DNA of 64,000 nucleotides from Phytohabitans suffuscus (GCF_011764565.1 NZ_AP022871.1:4960320-5024319); one strand, 5' to 3'. Counted from the stretch's first letter, positions 43,134 through 52,479 are shown. Numbers and translations: made by a program. Notes: generated by a model not told the origin, from the letters alone.

Positions 43134-43343
43134 TGCTCGCGCGCCTCCCGCTCCACCGAACGGTCCGCGTGCTGTCACCCCCACGGGAGTTCTCTGTAAG
43201 CAAGGCGACAAACCAACTGCGCGCCCGCTTACGGTGCAGGAGACTTGCCCGGGCGCACGCTCGAAACACGTTCCCTGCCGACGAGGTCAGGTGCTCATCC
43301 CCCACCTCGCCGTCGGCCGGCCCTTACCGCGAGGTGAGCCGCG

Positions 43344-44678
43344 TTGACCGCTGATCCGACCCGTTCGTCGCGCCGTGCGCGGCCCCGACACGTCACGATC
43401 CTGATCGCCAACCTGCCGGCCGAGCGCGATCGCCGGGTCATCCGCGAGTGCCTGACGCTCGAGGAGAACGGGTACGAGGTCACGGTCATCGCACCGCGGG
43501 GCAATCCGGACCTTCGCGTGCTGCCCGGCAGCCGTAGCACCCGGCTGAAGCCGTACCCGGTCTTCCTCAACGGTTCCGGCGTGGTCACGTTCGCGGCGGA
43601 GTTCCTCTGGTCGTTCTTCTGCGTGGCCTTCCGCCTCCTCGGCGAGGTGCTGCGCGGCCGGGCGCACGCCGTGCAGGTGTGCAACCCGCCGGACGTCTAC
43701 TGGCCGCTCGCGCTCTTCATCCGCGCGCTGGGCCGGCCCTGGGTCTTCGACCACCACGACCTGTCACCGGAGGTGTACGCCACACGCAGCGGCGACGCGC
43801 CCAACCCGCTGGTGTTCAAGGCACTCACCGCGATGGAGTGGCTCACGCTGCGTACGGCGTCGGCGGTCGTCGCCACCAACGAGTCCTTCCGGGAGAACGC
43901 GCTGCGCCGCGGGGTGCGGCCGGAGAGCGTGACGGTCGTGCGCAACGGCCCCTCCGCCCGGGAGATCGCCCCGTCCGGGGCGGCAGCGGGCACCGCCGAC
44001 GGCACGCACCGCATCGTCTACCTGGGCGTGCTCGGCAAGCAGGACAACGTCGCGGCGGTCGTCCACGCGGCCGAGGAGCTGTCCCGCCGCCGCCCGGCCC
44101 GAGACTGGCGGGTGGTCATCGCCGGCGACGGCGAGACGCTGCAGGAGCTCAAGGACCTGGCGGTGGCGCGGGGCGTGGCCGACCGGGTGGAGTTCACCGG
44201 CTGGCTGGGCGGCGACGAGGTCGACGCGCTGCTGCAGACGGCCACCGTCGGCGTGCAGCCCGACCTGCCGACCCGGATGAACCACCTGTCCACGATGGCC
44301 AAGAGCGTCGAGTACGTGAGCCGGGGCGTCCCGGTCGTCGCGGTCGACCTCGTGGAGACCCGCCGCACGGCCGGCGACGCCGCGGTGTACGTCGAGACCG
44401 GCGCGCCCGCCGAGTTCGCCGCCGCGATCGACGCGCTGCTGGACGACCCGCAGCGGCGGGCCGCGATGGCCAAGGTCGCCCTCGACCGCTTCGACACGGA
44501 GCTGTCCTGGGAGCACCAGAGCGTGCGGTACGCCACGATGTGGCACCGCCTCTTCCGGGGTCGCCGGGGGCGCGGCGATCGCGTCGCGGAGTCGATTCCC
44601 ACCCCGAGGCAGGCCGCCGCGCCGCGCCACGCGGCCGTCGAGGAGCCGGTGCTGAGCCGACCGGAGTCCACCCCATGA
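43344..44678 (+). CDS. GT4-family glycosyltransferase
   Basis: 444 residues, GT-B fold. The acceptor half has RHVTILIANLPAERDRRVIRE, AVQVCNPPDVYWPLAL and WVFDHHDLSPEVYATR. The donor half has HRIVYLGVLGKQDNVAAVVH, WRVVIAGDGETLQELKDLA, VEFTGWLGGDEVDALLQ and VSRGVPVVAVDLVETRR. The WVFDHHDLSPE type is usual in capsule and exopolysaccharide enzymes. Start TTG at 43344 follows GAGGTGA by six bases. The 210 bp before it have no gene or obvious structure. The stop overlaps the next gene by four bases. Confidence 0.88.
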   Translation: MTADPTRSSRRARPRHVTILIANLPAERDRRVIRECLTLEENGYEVTVIAPRGNPDLRVLPGSRSTRLKPYPVFLNGSGVVTFAAEFLWSFFCVAFRLLGEVLRGRAHAVQVCNPPDVYWPLALFIRALGRPWVFDHHDLSPEVYATRSGDAPNPLVFKALTAMEWLTLRTASAVVATNESFRENALRRGVRPESVTVVRNGPSAREIAPSGAAAGTADGTHRIVYLGVLGKQDNVAAVVHAAEELSRRRPARDWRVVIAGDGETLQELKDLAVARGVADRVEFTGWLGGDEVDALLQTATVGVQPDLPTRMNHLSTMAKSVEYVSRGVPVVAVDLVETRRTAGDAAVYVETGAPAEFAAAIDALLDDPQRRAAMAKVALDRFDTELSWEHQSVRYATMWHRLFRGRRGRGDRVAESIPTPRQAAAPRHAAVEEPVLSRPESTP

Positions 44679-45496
44679 CCGTGAGCGTCATCATCGCCGC
44701 CCACAACGAGTCCACAGTGGTCGGTCGATGCCTGTCCGCGCTGCGCGAGGGCGGTGCCGACATCGACGTGACCGTGGTGGCCAACGGCTGCACCGACGGC
44801 ACCGCCGAGGTCGCCCGCGGGTACCCCGGCACGCGCGTGGTCGAGCTGGCCGAGGCGGGCAAGGCCGGCGCGCTCAACGCCGGCGACGCGGTGGCGGCGA
44901 GCTTCCCCCGGGTCTACCTCGACGCCGACATGGCGCTCACCGGCACCCAGATCCAGGTGCTGGTGACCGCGCTCGACGAGCCCGGCGTGCTGGCCGCCAC
45001 GGCGGTGCGGCGCATGGTCACCCGCCGCTCGGCGCTGCCGGTCAAGGGCTACTACGCCGTCAACAACCGGCTGCCGCTGTTTCGCGACGCGCTCTTCGGG
45101 CGGGGCGTGATCGCGCTGTCCAAGGAGGGGCGCGCCCGCTTCGAGAGCTTCCCCGGCGTGGTCGCCGACGACCTGTTCCTCGACTCGCTCTTCGCCCGCG
45201 GCGAGAAGCGCGAGGTGCCGGCGGTGGTCTCCCGGGTCGCCGCGCCGCGCCGCACCCGCGACCTGGTCCGCCGGCTGGCCCGGGTGCGCGCCGGCAACCG
45301 CGCGCTGCGGGCCGCCTCCCCGGCCGCCCGCCCGGCGCAGAACACCTCGTGGCTGCGTGACGTGACGCTGCGCCGCCCGTGGCTGCTCCCGGCCGCGGTC
45401 TGCTACGTCGCCATCACCGCCGCCGCCGAGCTGCGCGCGCGGCGCTCCACCGGATGGGGCCGCGACGAGTCGTCCCGGGAAGCGGTCGCCGGATGA
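44675..45496 (+). CDS. GT2-family glycosyltransferase (GT-A fold)
   Basis: A 273-residue enzyme. TVSVIIAAHNESTVVGRCL is the nucleotide-binding start, VTVVANGCTDGTAEVA and AGKAGALNAGDAVA follow, and VYLDADMALT is the D-x-D metal site. GVVADDLFLDSLFARG carries the catalytic acidic pair. Unlike the CslA-like GT2 it has no processive motif, only one weak hydrophobic stretch at the C-terminus. ATG overlaps the upstream stop and its own stop overlaps the next start (both ATGA), so four genes are coupled. Confidence 0.88.
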   Translation: MTVSVIIAAHNESTVVGRCLSALREGGADIDVTVVANGCTDGTAEVARGYPGTRVVELAEAGKAGALNAGDAVAASFPRVYLDADMALTGTQIQVLVTALDEPGVLAATAVRRMVTRRSALPVKGYYAVNNRLPLFRDALFGRGVIALSKEGRARFESFPGVVADDLFLDSLFARGEKREVPAVVSRVAAPRRTRDLVRRLARVRAGNRALRAASPAARPAQNTSWLRDVTLRRPWLLPAAVCYVAITAAAELRARRSTGWGRDESSREAVAG

Positions 45497-46685
45497 CACC
45501 CACCGTGAGCGTGCTGATGGTCTCGTACCGCACGCGCGAGCTGACCGTGCGCGCCCTGTCCGCGCTGCGCGAGTCCTGCCCGGCACCACGTTCGAGACGA
45601 TCGTGGTCGACAACGCCTCCGGCGACGGCTCGGCCGAGGCCATCCGGGCCGCCGTCCCCGCCGCGACCGTCGAGGAGCTGCCGGAGAACGTCGGCTTCGG
45701 CCGCGCCATGAACCGCGCCGCCCGCCACGCCCGCGGCGACTGGCTGCTGCTGGTCAACCCCGACACCGAGCCGGACGGCGACGTGGTGAGCGCGCTCGTC
45801 GCGTACGCCACGGCACACCCGGAGCACGGCATCTACACCGGCCGCACCCTGCACCCCGACGGCACGGACGACATGCGCTCCTGCTTCGCCCTGCCCACGC
45901 TGCGGCAGTACGTGGCGTTCGCGCTGGGCCTGTCCACGCTGGGCCGCCGCTTCCGCCGCCTGGGGCCGCTCTTCAACCCCGAGGAGCTTCCCGGGTACGA
46001 CCGGACGACCGCCCGCGAGGTCCCCGCCGTCTCCGGCTGCCTCATGCTGATCCGGCGCGACCTCTTCACCGCGCTCGGTGGCTTCACGCCCGACTACTTC
46101 ATGTACAGCGAAGACATCGACCTCTGCGTCCGCGCCCGCGAACGCGGCGCCCGCCCGGTGCTGGTGCCCGACGCCCGCCTGCTCCACCTGGGCGGCGCCT
46201 CGGCCGGCACGAGCAGCCGCAAAATCGTGATGCTGCTGCGCGGCAAGTGCACGTTCGTACGCCTCCGCTGGACCCCCGGCCGCGCCGCCACCGCACGGTT
46301 CCTCATCGCCGCGGGAGTCGGCCTGCGCGGCGGCCTGGCGGCCCTGCTGGGCCGCAAGAGCCCCTGGCGCGAGGTCTGGCGCGCACGGCGCGTCTGGCTG
46401 GCCGGCTGGCCCGCCCCCGAGCCCGCCCCCACGCTGACCCGCCACTCAGCCTCCACCCCTGACCCCACAAGCACATTCGAGCTACCGCGACGCCCGCCGT
46501 GGTCCGGACCGTCGCTCCCGCGGCCTCACCCTCCGCCGTCCCCAACCTCAACCCAGGGGCCGGCGCAGCCGGCCCGCGCCCGCGTGCCGCCGGGTCTCCC
46601 TGAACGTGGGTTGGCCTACCGCGCGATGCCGCTTGGATGGGGCCTTGCGACCGTGACTGCCCGGGGTGGCTGGCCGATACCTTGA
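45493..46685 (+). CDS. GT2-family glycosyltransferase, rhamnosyltransferase-like (apparent 1-base deletion; C-terminus fused to repeat DNA)
   Basis: The first part reads PTVSVLMVSYRTRELTVRAL. The frame then breaks at 45578-45585 (tgcccggcacc): one more G restores RESCPGTTFETIVVDNASGDGS. The rest has NVGFGRAMNRAARHARGDWL, LLVNPDTEPD as the metal site, VSGCLMLIRRDLFTALGGF and DYFMYSEDIDLCVRARERGA, the pattern of rhamnosyl/galactofuranosyl GT2 enzymes. Normal sequence ends near WLAGWPAPEPAPTLTRHS; the frame then runs through copy 7 of the 58-bp repeat (TFELPRRPPWSGPSLPRPHP) and about 150 bp more to a stop at 46683-46685. The native stop seems to have been lost to the repeat. Confidence 0.8.
46479..46536 (+). 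repeat. 58-bp convergent-gap repeat, copy 7 (inside a reading frame)
   Basis: This copy reads GAGCTACCGCGACG, with GGTCCGGACCG at the centre, ending CCTCACCCTCCGC. It lies in frame at the end of the GT2 gene, with the same orientation to that gene as every other copy has to its neighbour. Confidence 0.88.
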
Positions 46686-46815
46686 TCGCGAGAGCCTGGC
46701 TGACGAGCCGGTCGCCCCGCGCGCGACGCCGCTTGGATGGGCCTGCGACGTGGCTGCCTGGGGTGGCCGGCCAGTCCCTCGATCGCGGTCGAGAGCCCGG
46801 CTGATGAGCCGCCGG
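46621..46815. repeat. Imperfect tandem duplication, period 100 bp
   Basis: The stretch starting GCGATGCCGCTTGGATGG at 46623 is repeated from 46723 as GCGACGCCGCTTGGATGG. Each copy runs through a GGGGTGGC..GGCC block and a GATCGCG block to GAGCCGSYCGCC. The two are about 80% alike by eye. The first copy overlaps the end of the extended GT2 frame. Confidence 0.7.
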
Positions 46816-47281
46816 GCGGAGACGGACCAAGTTGGGCACATGCGCCCGTATGGTCGGGCCGCTGCCGGCTCGCACGCTGACCGCCGGCGCCGATGGAAGC
46901 CGGGCGCGAAGCGCGTCGGCTACTTTCTACCGGTTTGTTCAATCGTCGCAAGCTCTTGGTCCGGGCGCGCACGGCCCCTCGCGCGCCGTCCGCTCTCGCG
47001 TCTGTCCACAGTGACCTCTGCGGACGGCGCTTTCCATATGGAGCTTTCGCGGTCAGGGCTGAGGCGGATGGCGAGGCGTCCGCGGTGGGTGCTTGGCCGC
47101 GGCCGGGGCCGGGCGTGCGGCGGCATGACCGCTGAAATCGCCTGCTTTGTTCTCATTACGCGATCCCTAAGCCCTGCGACGAGCGGACAAATCAGGCGAA
47201 AAGCGGCTGGCGCCAGCTCGGAGTGCGATCGGGTGGCTCTCCCCGCCTGACCGCGAAAGTTCGTTCGCCCAGAATCCGCGT

Positions 47282-47497
47282 CCTGTCCGGCGTATCACGC
47301 GGATTTCGGGCGAACGATCACCGTGCCAGCCGTCCCCCTGCCTTGATCGACTCTCTGGGATCAGCCAAGGCGCAGATCGCGTGGTGCGTAGGCGCTGTCT
47401 GCGGCTGCTGACGATCTGCCGCCGGCATCCCGGTGGGACGCGGAGGGTGAGGCCGCGGGCGCAACGGTCTGGACCACCGCGGGCGTCGCGGTAGCTC
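47282..47497 (-). repeat. Composite intergenic repeat module, copy 3 (shortened)
   Basis: On the minus strand it starts with 58-bp repeat copy 8, then a decayed hairpin (GATCGCGTGGTGCG...GACGATC), then the end block GATCGACTCTCTGGGATC and GCGAACGATCACC to the CGTATCACGC end seen as CATATCACGC in module copy 1. The central blocks of copies 1 and 2 are missing. Confidence 0.65.
47440..47497 (-). repeat. 58-bp convergent-gap repeat, copy 8
   Basis: The minus-strand copy begins GAGCTACCGCGACGCCC, and the ACCGCG/CGCGGT stem is intact. The GAGCTACC end is only nine bases past the stop of the asparagine-synthase-like gene. Confidence 0.9.
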
Positions 47498-47506
47498 GAT
47501 GGGTTT

Positions 47507-49248
47507 TCAGCGGAGCTGGGCGGGGGCGGACTGGCGTTCGACGACCGCGAGGTTGGCCAGGAAGCCGACCGTCGCGGCGTCGGTGCCGTACTCGCCGGAC
47601 AGCAGGCCGGCCAGCCAGGGCTCGCGGACGAAGCCGGAGCGGAGTACGGGCTCGACCAGCTTGGGCTGCTCGCGCCAGTGGCGGATGACGAGGTCGGCCA
47701 GGACCGGGGTGCCGGCGGCGGTGGCGGCCTTGCCGAGGGCGAACTGGTAGACCTTTTCCATGCCGCGCTGGGCGTACTTGCGGACGGAGTACTCGGCGAG
47801 CGCGCGGGGCACGTAGCGGCGGGGGAGGTGCTTGGGGCGGACGCCGGTGGCGAGCCTCGCGTTGGCCAGCCACGGGTCCAGGCGCTCCAGCACCCGCGCG
47901 GCGTAGCCGGAGCCGCTGCGGCGGGTGGGTGGCACCGAGCGGGCCAGGGCCAGGAAGCGGGGGTCGAGGTACGGGCCGACGATCGTGCGGTCGAGGCAGG
48001 CGCCGGTGAAGTTGATGCCCACCCAGCGGTGCACCCGCTCCTGGAGGAAGAACTCGTCGATCGAGGTGAGCCAGTCCGTGTGGTACCCCTCGAACGCCCG
48101 GCGGATCGCGGCGGTGGCGTCGGTGCGCGCGGAGGCGGCGAAGTCGGGCTCGAGGGCGTCGGCGGTGGTGGCGTCGTTGGCGAGGAACCACCAGCGGGCC
48201 AGGCGGTCGACGAGCTCGGTGGTCGGCGCCTCGTGCTGCTGCTGGCCCATGTGGTAGCTGCCGCGGGCCATCTCGCCGCCCTGGCCGGTGATCCGCACGC
48301 CGGGCGGCACCTGGCTCTCCACCCAGTCGAGCACGCCCAGCGCGACCGGGTTGCCGACCGTGTCGTGGCGGAGTGCGGAGGCGTCGACCAGCTCGTACGC
48401 CGCCTCGGGGGTGAGGTCGCCGAGCTTGGTCAGGTCGATCACCTGGTGGTCGGTGCGGAAGTGCGCGGCCAGCTCGCCGGCGATGACCGGGTCGGCGCGG
48501 CCGGGGCGGAGAGGGTGAGCGTGCGGACGCCGGCCCGGCGGGCGGCCGGGAGCGCGGCGAACGCCAGGCGGCTGTCGAAGCCGCCGGACAGCTCGAAGAC
48601 GGTGTCGGGGTGCTCGTCGAGGCAGCGCTCGACGTTGCCGCGCAGCAGGGCGGCCATCGCCTCGACCGGGTCGCCGCCGGGCACCTTGGCCGGCTCGTTG
48701 GCGTCCACATAGGACGCGGTGGTCAGCTCGCCGCCGGCCAGCCGCCAGGTGGAGCCCGCGGGCAGCTTGGTCACGCCCCGGAACGGGGTCGCCTCGCCGA
48801 GGTGGAAGCCGGTCACCGCGTACGTGCCGACGGTGTGCGGGTCGAGCGGGGCGCCGGCCAGCCGGGCCAGCTCCAGCGCGGAGGTGGACACCGCGGCCCA
48901 GCCCTCGCCCTGGAAGCCGTACAGGTGGCGCAGGCCGATGTGGTCGGTGGCGGCGATCAGCTGCTGGTCGTCGTAGGCGATCGCGGCGAACGGCGCGGCC
49001 ATCTGGGTGAGCGGAGTGCCCGCCCGCAGCCACCGCGCGAGGATCTCGGCGTCGACCGGGCGGAAGTCGTGGTCGCGCGGGCCCAACGCCAGCGCCACGA
49101 CGCCGCGCTCGCCAGGGAGCGAGCCGTCGAGCCAGAGCCGGCCCCACGGGCGGTGCGCCGCCGAGGCGGCACCGCCGAAGGGTGTCGCCGGTGCGGGTCC
49201 GGCTCCCGGCGTCCCGCTCACCGCGAGCAGGTTGCGATTGAACTCCAC
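47507..49248 (-). CDS. Asparagine-synthase-like amidotransferase without the N-terminal cysteine (apparent 1-base deletion)
   Basis: About 580 residues. The N-terminal part (1-190) has the fold pattern of a class II glutamine amidotransferase but starts VEFNRNLLAV, with no Cys2 and thus no glutaminase nucleophile. The C-terminal domain has the ATP PP-loop FELSGGFDSRL near residue 220 and the synthetase segments ITGQGGEMARGSYHMG and DRTIVGPYLDPRFLALA. The frame breaks at 48498-48508 (gcggccggggcgg); one more base gives LTLSAPGRADPVIAGELAAHF. GTG at 49248 follows GAGGAGA. Such enzymes adenylate a carboxylate for amide or lactam formation. In an exopolysaccharide locus it may amidate a uronic acid, but that is a guess. 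Confidence 0.8.
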
Positions 49249-49371
49249 GGTCTCTCCTCGGCACACCCGGCAGCCCCAACCGGCTTGCCGACTCTACCGA
49301 CGATGCTGCCCGACCGGCGGACGGATATCCGACTAACCCACCCAACTGAGCAGCGCGCATGCCCTTGTACC

Positions 49372-50115
49372 GTGTCGCCGGTGAGGTCCATTTCGACCAC
49401 CGCGCGGCAGGTGGCCCGCCCCGCCGCGCGCGCACTCACCCGTCCGGTGGGCACGGTGCGGGCCGTCCGGACGGCGCGCCCCGACATCGTGCTGACGTAC
49501 GACGACGGTCCGGACCCCGAGGGTACGCCGGCCGTGCTGGACGCCCTCGCCCGATCCGGTGCCACGGCTACGTTCTTCGTCCTGACCCGCCGCGCCCGGC
49601 TGCACACCGGGCTGCTGGCCGAGGTCGCCGCGGCGGGCCACGAGATCGCCCTGCACGGCATCGACCACACCCGCCTCACCCGCCTGCCGCTGGCCGAGGT
49701 CCGGCGCCGGATCCGGGCCGGCAAGGCCGAGCTCGAAGACCTCACGGGTACGCCGGTGCGGTGGTTCCGCGCGCCGTACGGGGCGCTGCTCCCTCGGCAC
49801 TGGCTGGAGGTGCGCCGCGCCGGCATGATGCCGGTCGCCTGGGGCCCCACGCCGCGCGACTGGGACGACGACTCCGAGGAGCGGCTGGCCGAGGGCGTGA
49901 TGGCCAGCAGCGGCGCCGGCGAGATCGTCCTCGCCCACGACGGGTACGCGGGCGCGGAGGACAACGCCTTCGACGGCCCGGCGCCGGCGATCGACCGCGG
50001 CAAGCTGGCGAGCCTGATGCTCGAAGGTTTCGCCCAGCGGGGTCTTACCGGTCGCAGCCTCGGCGCGGCCCTGGAGCACGGTACGGTCGCCAAGTGGGCG
50101 TGGTTCCTCAAATGA
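49372..50115 (+). CDS. Polysaccharide deacetylase (NodB homology domain, CE4)
   Basis: About 247 residues. The NodB motifs are in order: VLTYDDGPDPEGT with the catalytic and metal Asp pair, HGIDHTRLT with the metal His residues, RWFRAPYGALLP, VAWGPTPRDWDDD and EIVLAHDG with the late catalytic His. It removes N-acetyl groups from a polysaccharide or lipid-linked sugar. No signal peptide or membrane helix is evident, so it may act on the cytoplasmic side. GTG at 49372 or 49381 is the start; neither has a clear ribosome site. The stop overlaps the next gene (ATGA). Confidence 0.85.
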   Translation: MSPVRSISTTARQVARPAARALTRPVGTVRAVRTARPDIVLTYDDGPDPEGTPAVLDALARSGATATFFVLTRRARLHTGLLAEVAAAGHEIALHGIDHTRLTRLPLAEVRRRIRAGKAELEDLTGTPVRWFRAPYGALLPRHWLEVRRAGMMPVAWGPTPRDWDDDSEERLAEGVMASSGAGEIVLAHDGYAGAEDNAFDGPAPAIDRGKLASLMLEGFAQRGLTGRSLGAALEHGTVAKWAWFLK

Positions 50116-51275
50116 CCGCCGAGCCCTGGGTCGTCGTCTGCGCGGTCAACTCGTGGACCGGTACGGCCCGCACCGACCGGCACATCGCCACGCAGCTGAC
50201 CCGGTACGCGCGGGTGCTCTGGGTGGACCCGCCGGTCTCCGTCGTGACGCCCGCCGACTACCGGCACGGCGCGCCGCGCTCGCTGCGGCCGCGGCTGCAC
50301 ACCGAGGGGCCGCGGGTGACCCGGCTGGCCACGGTGGCGCAGCCCTTCCACACCCGGCGCGGGATCCGGCTGGCCACCCCGGGGCTGGTACGCGCGCAGA
50401 TCCGCTGGGCGCTGCGGCGGCTGCGGGTCCGGCCGGCCGCGGTGCTCGCGTTCTCCGCCAGCGACCTGCTCGGCCGGTGGGGCGACGACGTGCTCGACGT
50501 GCTCTACGCGACCGACGACTACCTGGCCGGCGCCGAGCTGATGCAGATCGCCCCGGAGGACGTCGACCGGGAGGAGCGCGAGGCCCTCGCCCGCGCCGAC
50601 CGGGTGATCGTGGTGTCCGAGGTGCTCGCCGGCAAGTGGCGGGCGCTCGGCGCCGACCCGGTGGTGGTGCCCGGTGGCGTGCGCGCCGACGCGTACACGG
50701 GAGTCGACTCGGCCCCGCTGCCGACCGATGTGGACCTGCCCGGTCCGGTGGCGGGCGTGGTGGGGCACCTGTCCGACCGGATCGACGTGCGGCTGCTGGA
50801 GGCGGTGGTCGAGGCCGGCTGCTCGCTGCTGATGGTCGGCTCGCGCGACGAGCGGTGGGCGGTGCGCGAGTTCGAGCGGCTCCGCGCCCACCCGCGCGTG
50901 GCGTACGTGGGGCACCGCCCCTTCGCCGAGCTCCCGTCGTACCTGCGCATGATCGACGTGGGGCTCACGCCCTACGTGGACACCGCCTTCAACCGCGCCT
51001 CGTTCCCGCTCAAGACGCTGGAGTACCTCGCCGCCGGGCGCCCGGTGGTGAGCACCGACCTGCCGGCCATGCGGTGGCTCGACACCGACCTGATCCGCAT
51101 CGTCGACCACCCGACCGACCCGGCCGCGTTCGGCGAGGCCGCGCTCAAGGTGGCGGCCGAGGCGCGGATGCCGGAGCGGGTGAAGGCCCGGCAGGAGTTC
51201 GCGGCGGAGCACTCGTGGGCCAACCGGGCCGACCGGGTGGCGCGGGCGATCGGGCTCACCAAGCTGGCGGACTGA
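50112..51275 (+). CDS. GT-B glycosyltransferase
   Basis: 387 residues. The acceptor half begins WVVVCAVNSWTGTARTDRHI and has LWVDPPVSVVTP. The donor half has ADRVIVVSEVLAGKWRALG, AGVVGHLSDRIDVRLLEAV, LLMVGSRDERW, RVAYVGHRPFAELPSYLRM, DVGLTPYVDTAFNRASFPLK and the family motif LEYLAAGRPVVSTDLPAM. It is related to the GT4/GT1-like enzymes of capsule loci. It is coupled to the deacetylase by a four-base overlap, so the two probably modify the same intermediate. Confidence 0.87.
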   Translation: MTAEPWVVVCAVNSWTGTARTDRHIATQLTRYARVLWVDPPVSVVTPADYRHGAPRSLRPRLHTEGPRVTRLATVAQPFHTRRGIRLATPGLVRAQIRWALRRLRVRPAAVLAFSASDLLGRWGDDVLDVLYATDDYLAGAELMQIAPEDVDREEREALARADRVIVVSEVLAGKWRALGADPVVVPGGVRADAYTGVDSAPLPTDVDLPGPVAGVVGHLSDRIDVRLLEAVVEAGCSLLMVGSRDERWAVREFERLRAHPRVAYVGHRPFAELPSYLRMIDVGLTPYVDTAFNRASFPLKTLEYLAAGRPVVSTDLPAMRWLDTDLIRIVDHPTDPAAFGEAALKVAAEARMPERVKARQEFAAEHSWANRADRVARAIGLTKLAD

Positions 51276-51351
51276 TCCCGTCAGTTCAGCCAGACGGTTC
51301 GCCGCATTCGGCTGATTCGCCCGGTACGCCAGGCGCGTACCCTCGGTCGCC

Positions 51352-52401
51352 ATGGCCGACCCGTCTCCGCCCGGATCCGCGCTCCTGACCAGCCTGGAAA
51401 CCGCTCCCGAAGCGCCACCGACCAGCCGGCGGCGCCGGTGGTGGCGCCTTGTCGCGCTGATCCTCGGCCTGGCGCTCGTGCTCGGCGCGGGCGGCACGGC
51501 CGGGGCCGCCTGGCTCTACACGCGCTCGGTGGACAAGAGCATCGAGCGGGTGGACGCCTTCGTGGGCGTGCCCGAGGAGAGCCGGCCGGAGAAGGCGGTC
51601 GGCAAGGCGATGAACCTGCTCATCGTCGGCAGCGACTCGCGCGACCCCGAGGTGGCCGGCTCGCGCACCGACACGATCATCCTGGCGCACGTGTCGGGGA
51701 GTCGGGAGGACGCCCAGTTCATCTCGATCGCCCGGGACACCTGGGTGGACATCCCGCGCTCCGCGGACGGCAGGTCGGGCGGGCGGAAGGCGAAGATCAA
51801 CGCGGCCTTCGCGTGGGGCGGCGCCCCGCTGCTCGTGCAGACGGTGGAGAAGTTCACCGGCGTGCGGATCGACAACGTGATGCTGGTCGACTTCGCGGGC
51901 TTCAAGGACGTGGTGGACGCGCTCGGCGGCGTGGAGATCGCGGTGGACGAGGACTTCACCTCCGTCCACACCGACCGCGAGTTCAACCAGGGCGCCAACC
52001 ACATGGACGGCGACACCGCGCTGGACTTCGCGCGGCAGCGCTACCAGTTCGCGGACGGCGACTTCACCCGCATGCGGCACCAGCAGCAGCTCGTCGAGGC
52101 GATCATCGAGCGGGCCGCGGACAGGGGGCTGCTGAAGGATCCCGCGCGGCTCAACAGCTTCATCCGGGCCACGGCGGACGCGGTGACTGTGGACAAGGAG
52201 ATGAAGCTCTTCGACACGGTGTGGGGGCTGCGCGGGCTGCGGCCGGACAGCATGACGTTCATGACCAGCCCGTGGCGCGAGACGGGCTGGGTAGGCGACC
52301 AGAGCGTGGTCTTCGCCGACGACGACGCCTCGGCGAGCCTTTATGAGGCGGTTCGCGAGGATAAGATGGCCGATTGGCTGTTTAGCAACCCGCAGGAATG
52401 A
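51352..52401 (+). CDS. LytR-CpsA-Psr (LCP) family glycopolymer transferase
   Basis: 349 residues. A cytoplasmic N-terminus with RRRR, one helix (34-55, LVALILGLALVLGAGGTAG) and an external LCP domain: MNLLIVGSDSRD, SRTDTIILAHVSG, FISIARDTWVDIP, GGRKAKINAAFAWGG and LDFARQRYQFADGDFTRMRHQQQ, with the conserved Asp/Arg set. LCP enzymes move lipid-linked glycopolymers onto peptidoglycan. Here it probably attaches the exopolysaccharide to the wall. ATG at 51352 lies 76 bp after the glycosyltransferase stop. Confidence 0.93.
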   Translation: MADPSPPGSALLTSLETAPEAPPTSRRRRWWRLVALILGLALVLGAGGTAGAAWLYTRSVDKSIERVDAFVGVPEESRPEKAVGKAMNLLIVGSDSRDPEVAGSRTDTIILAHVSGSREDAQFISIARDTWVDIPRSADGRSGGRKAKINAAFAWGGAPLLVQTVEKFTGVRIDNVMLVDFAGFKDVVDALGGVEIAVDEDFTSVHTDREFNQGANHMDGDTALDFARQRYQFADGDFTRMRHQQQLVEAIIERAADRGLLKDPARLNSFIRATADAVTVDKEMKLFDTVWGLRGLRPDSMTFMTSPWRETGWVGDQSVVFADDDASASLYEAVREDKMADWLFSNPQE

Positions 52402-52479
52402 AGGGTCGCGCCCGAAGTGTCGTATAGCAGATCCGATCGGGCCTGCCGCCGCGCTTGAGCCGGCCACTACCCTCCCAGC

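Larger units (their letters stand above)
46686..47506. other. 821-bp non-coding convergent gap
   Basis: This gap lies between the GT2 gene and the asparagine-synthase-like gene. It holds the second half of the tandem duplication, a stretch sharing an inverted segment with 38598-38625, a shortened composite module (47282-47497) and 58-bp repeat copy 8. I see no gene in it; open frames are short, of atypical composition and without ribosome sites. Confidence 0.6.
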
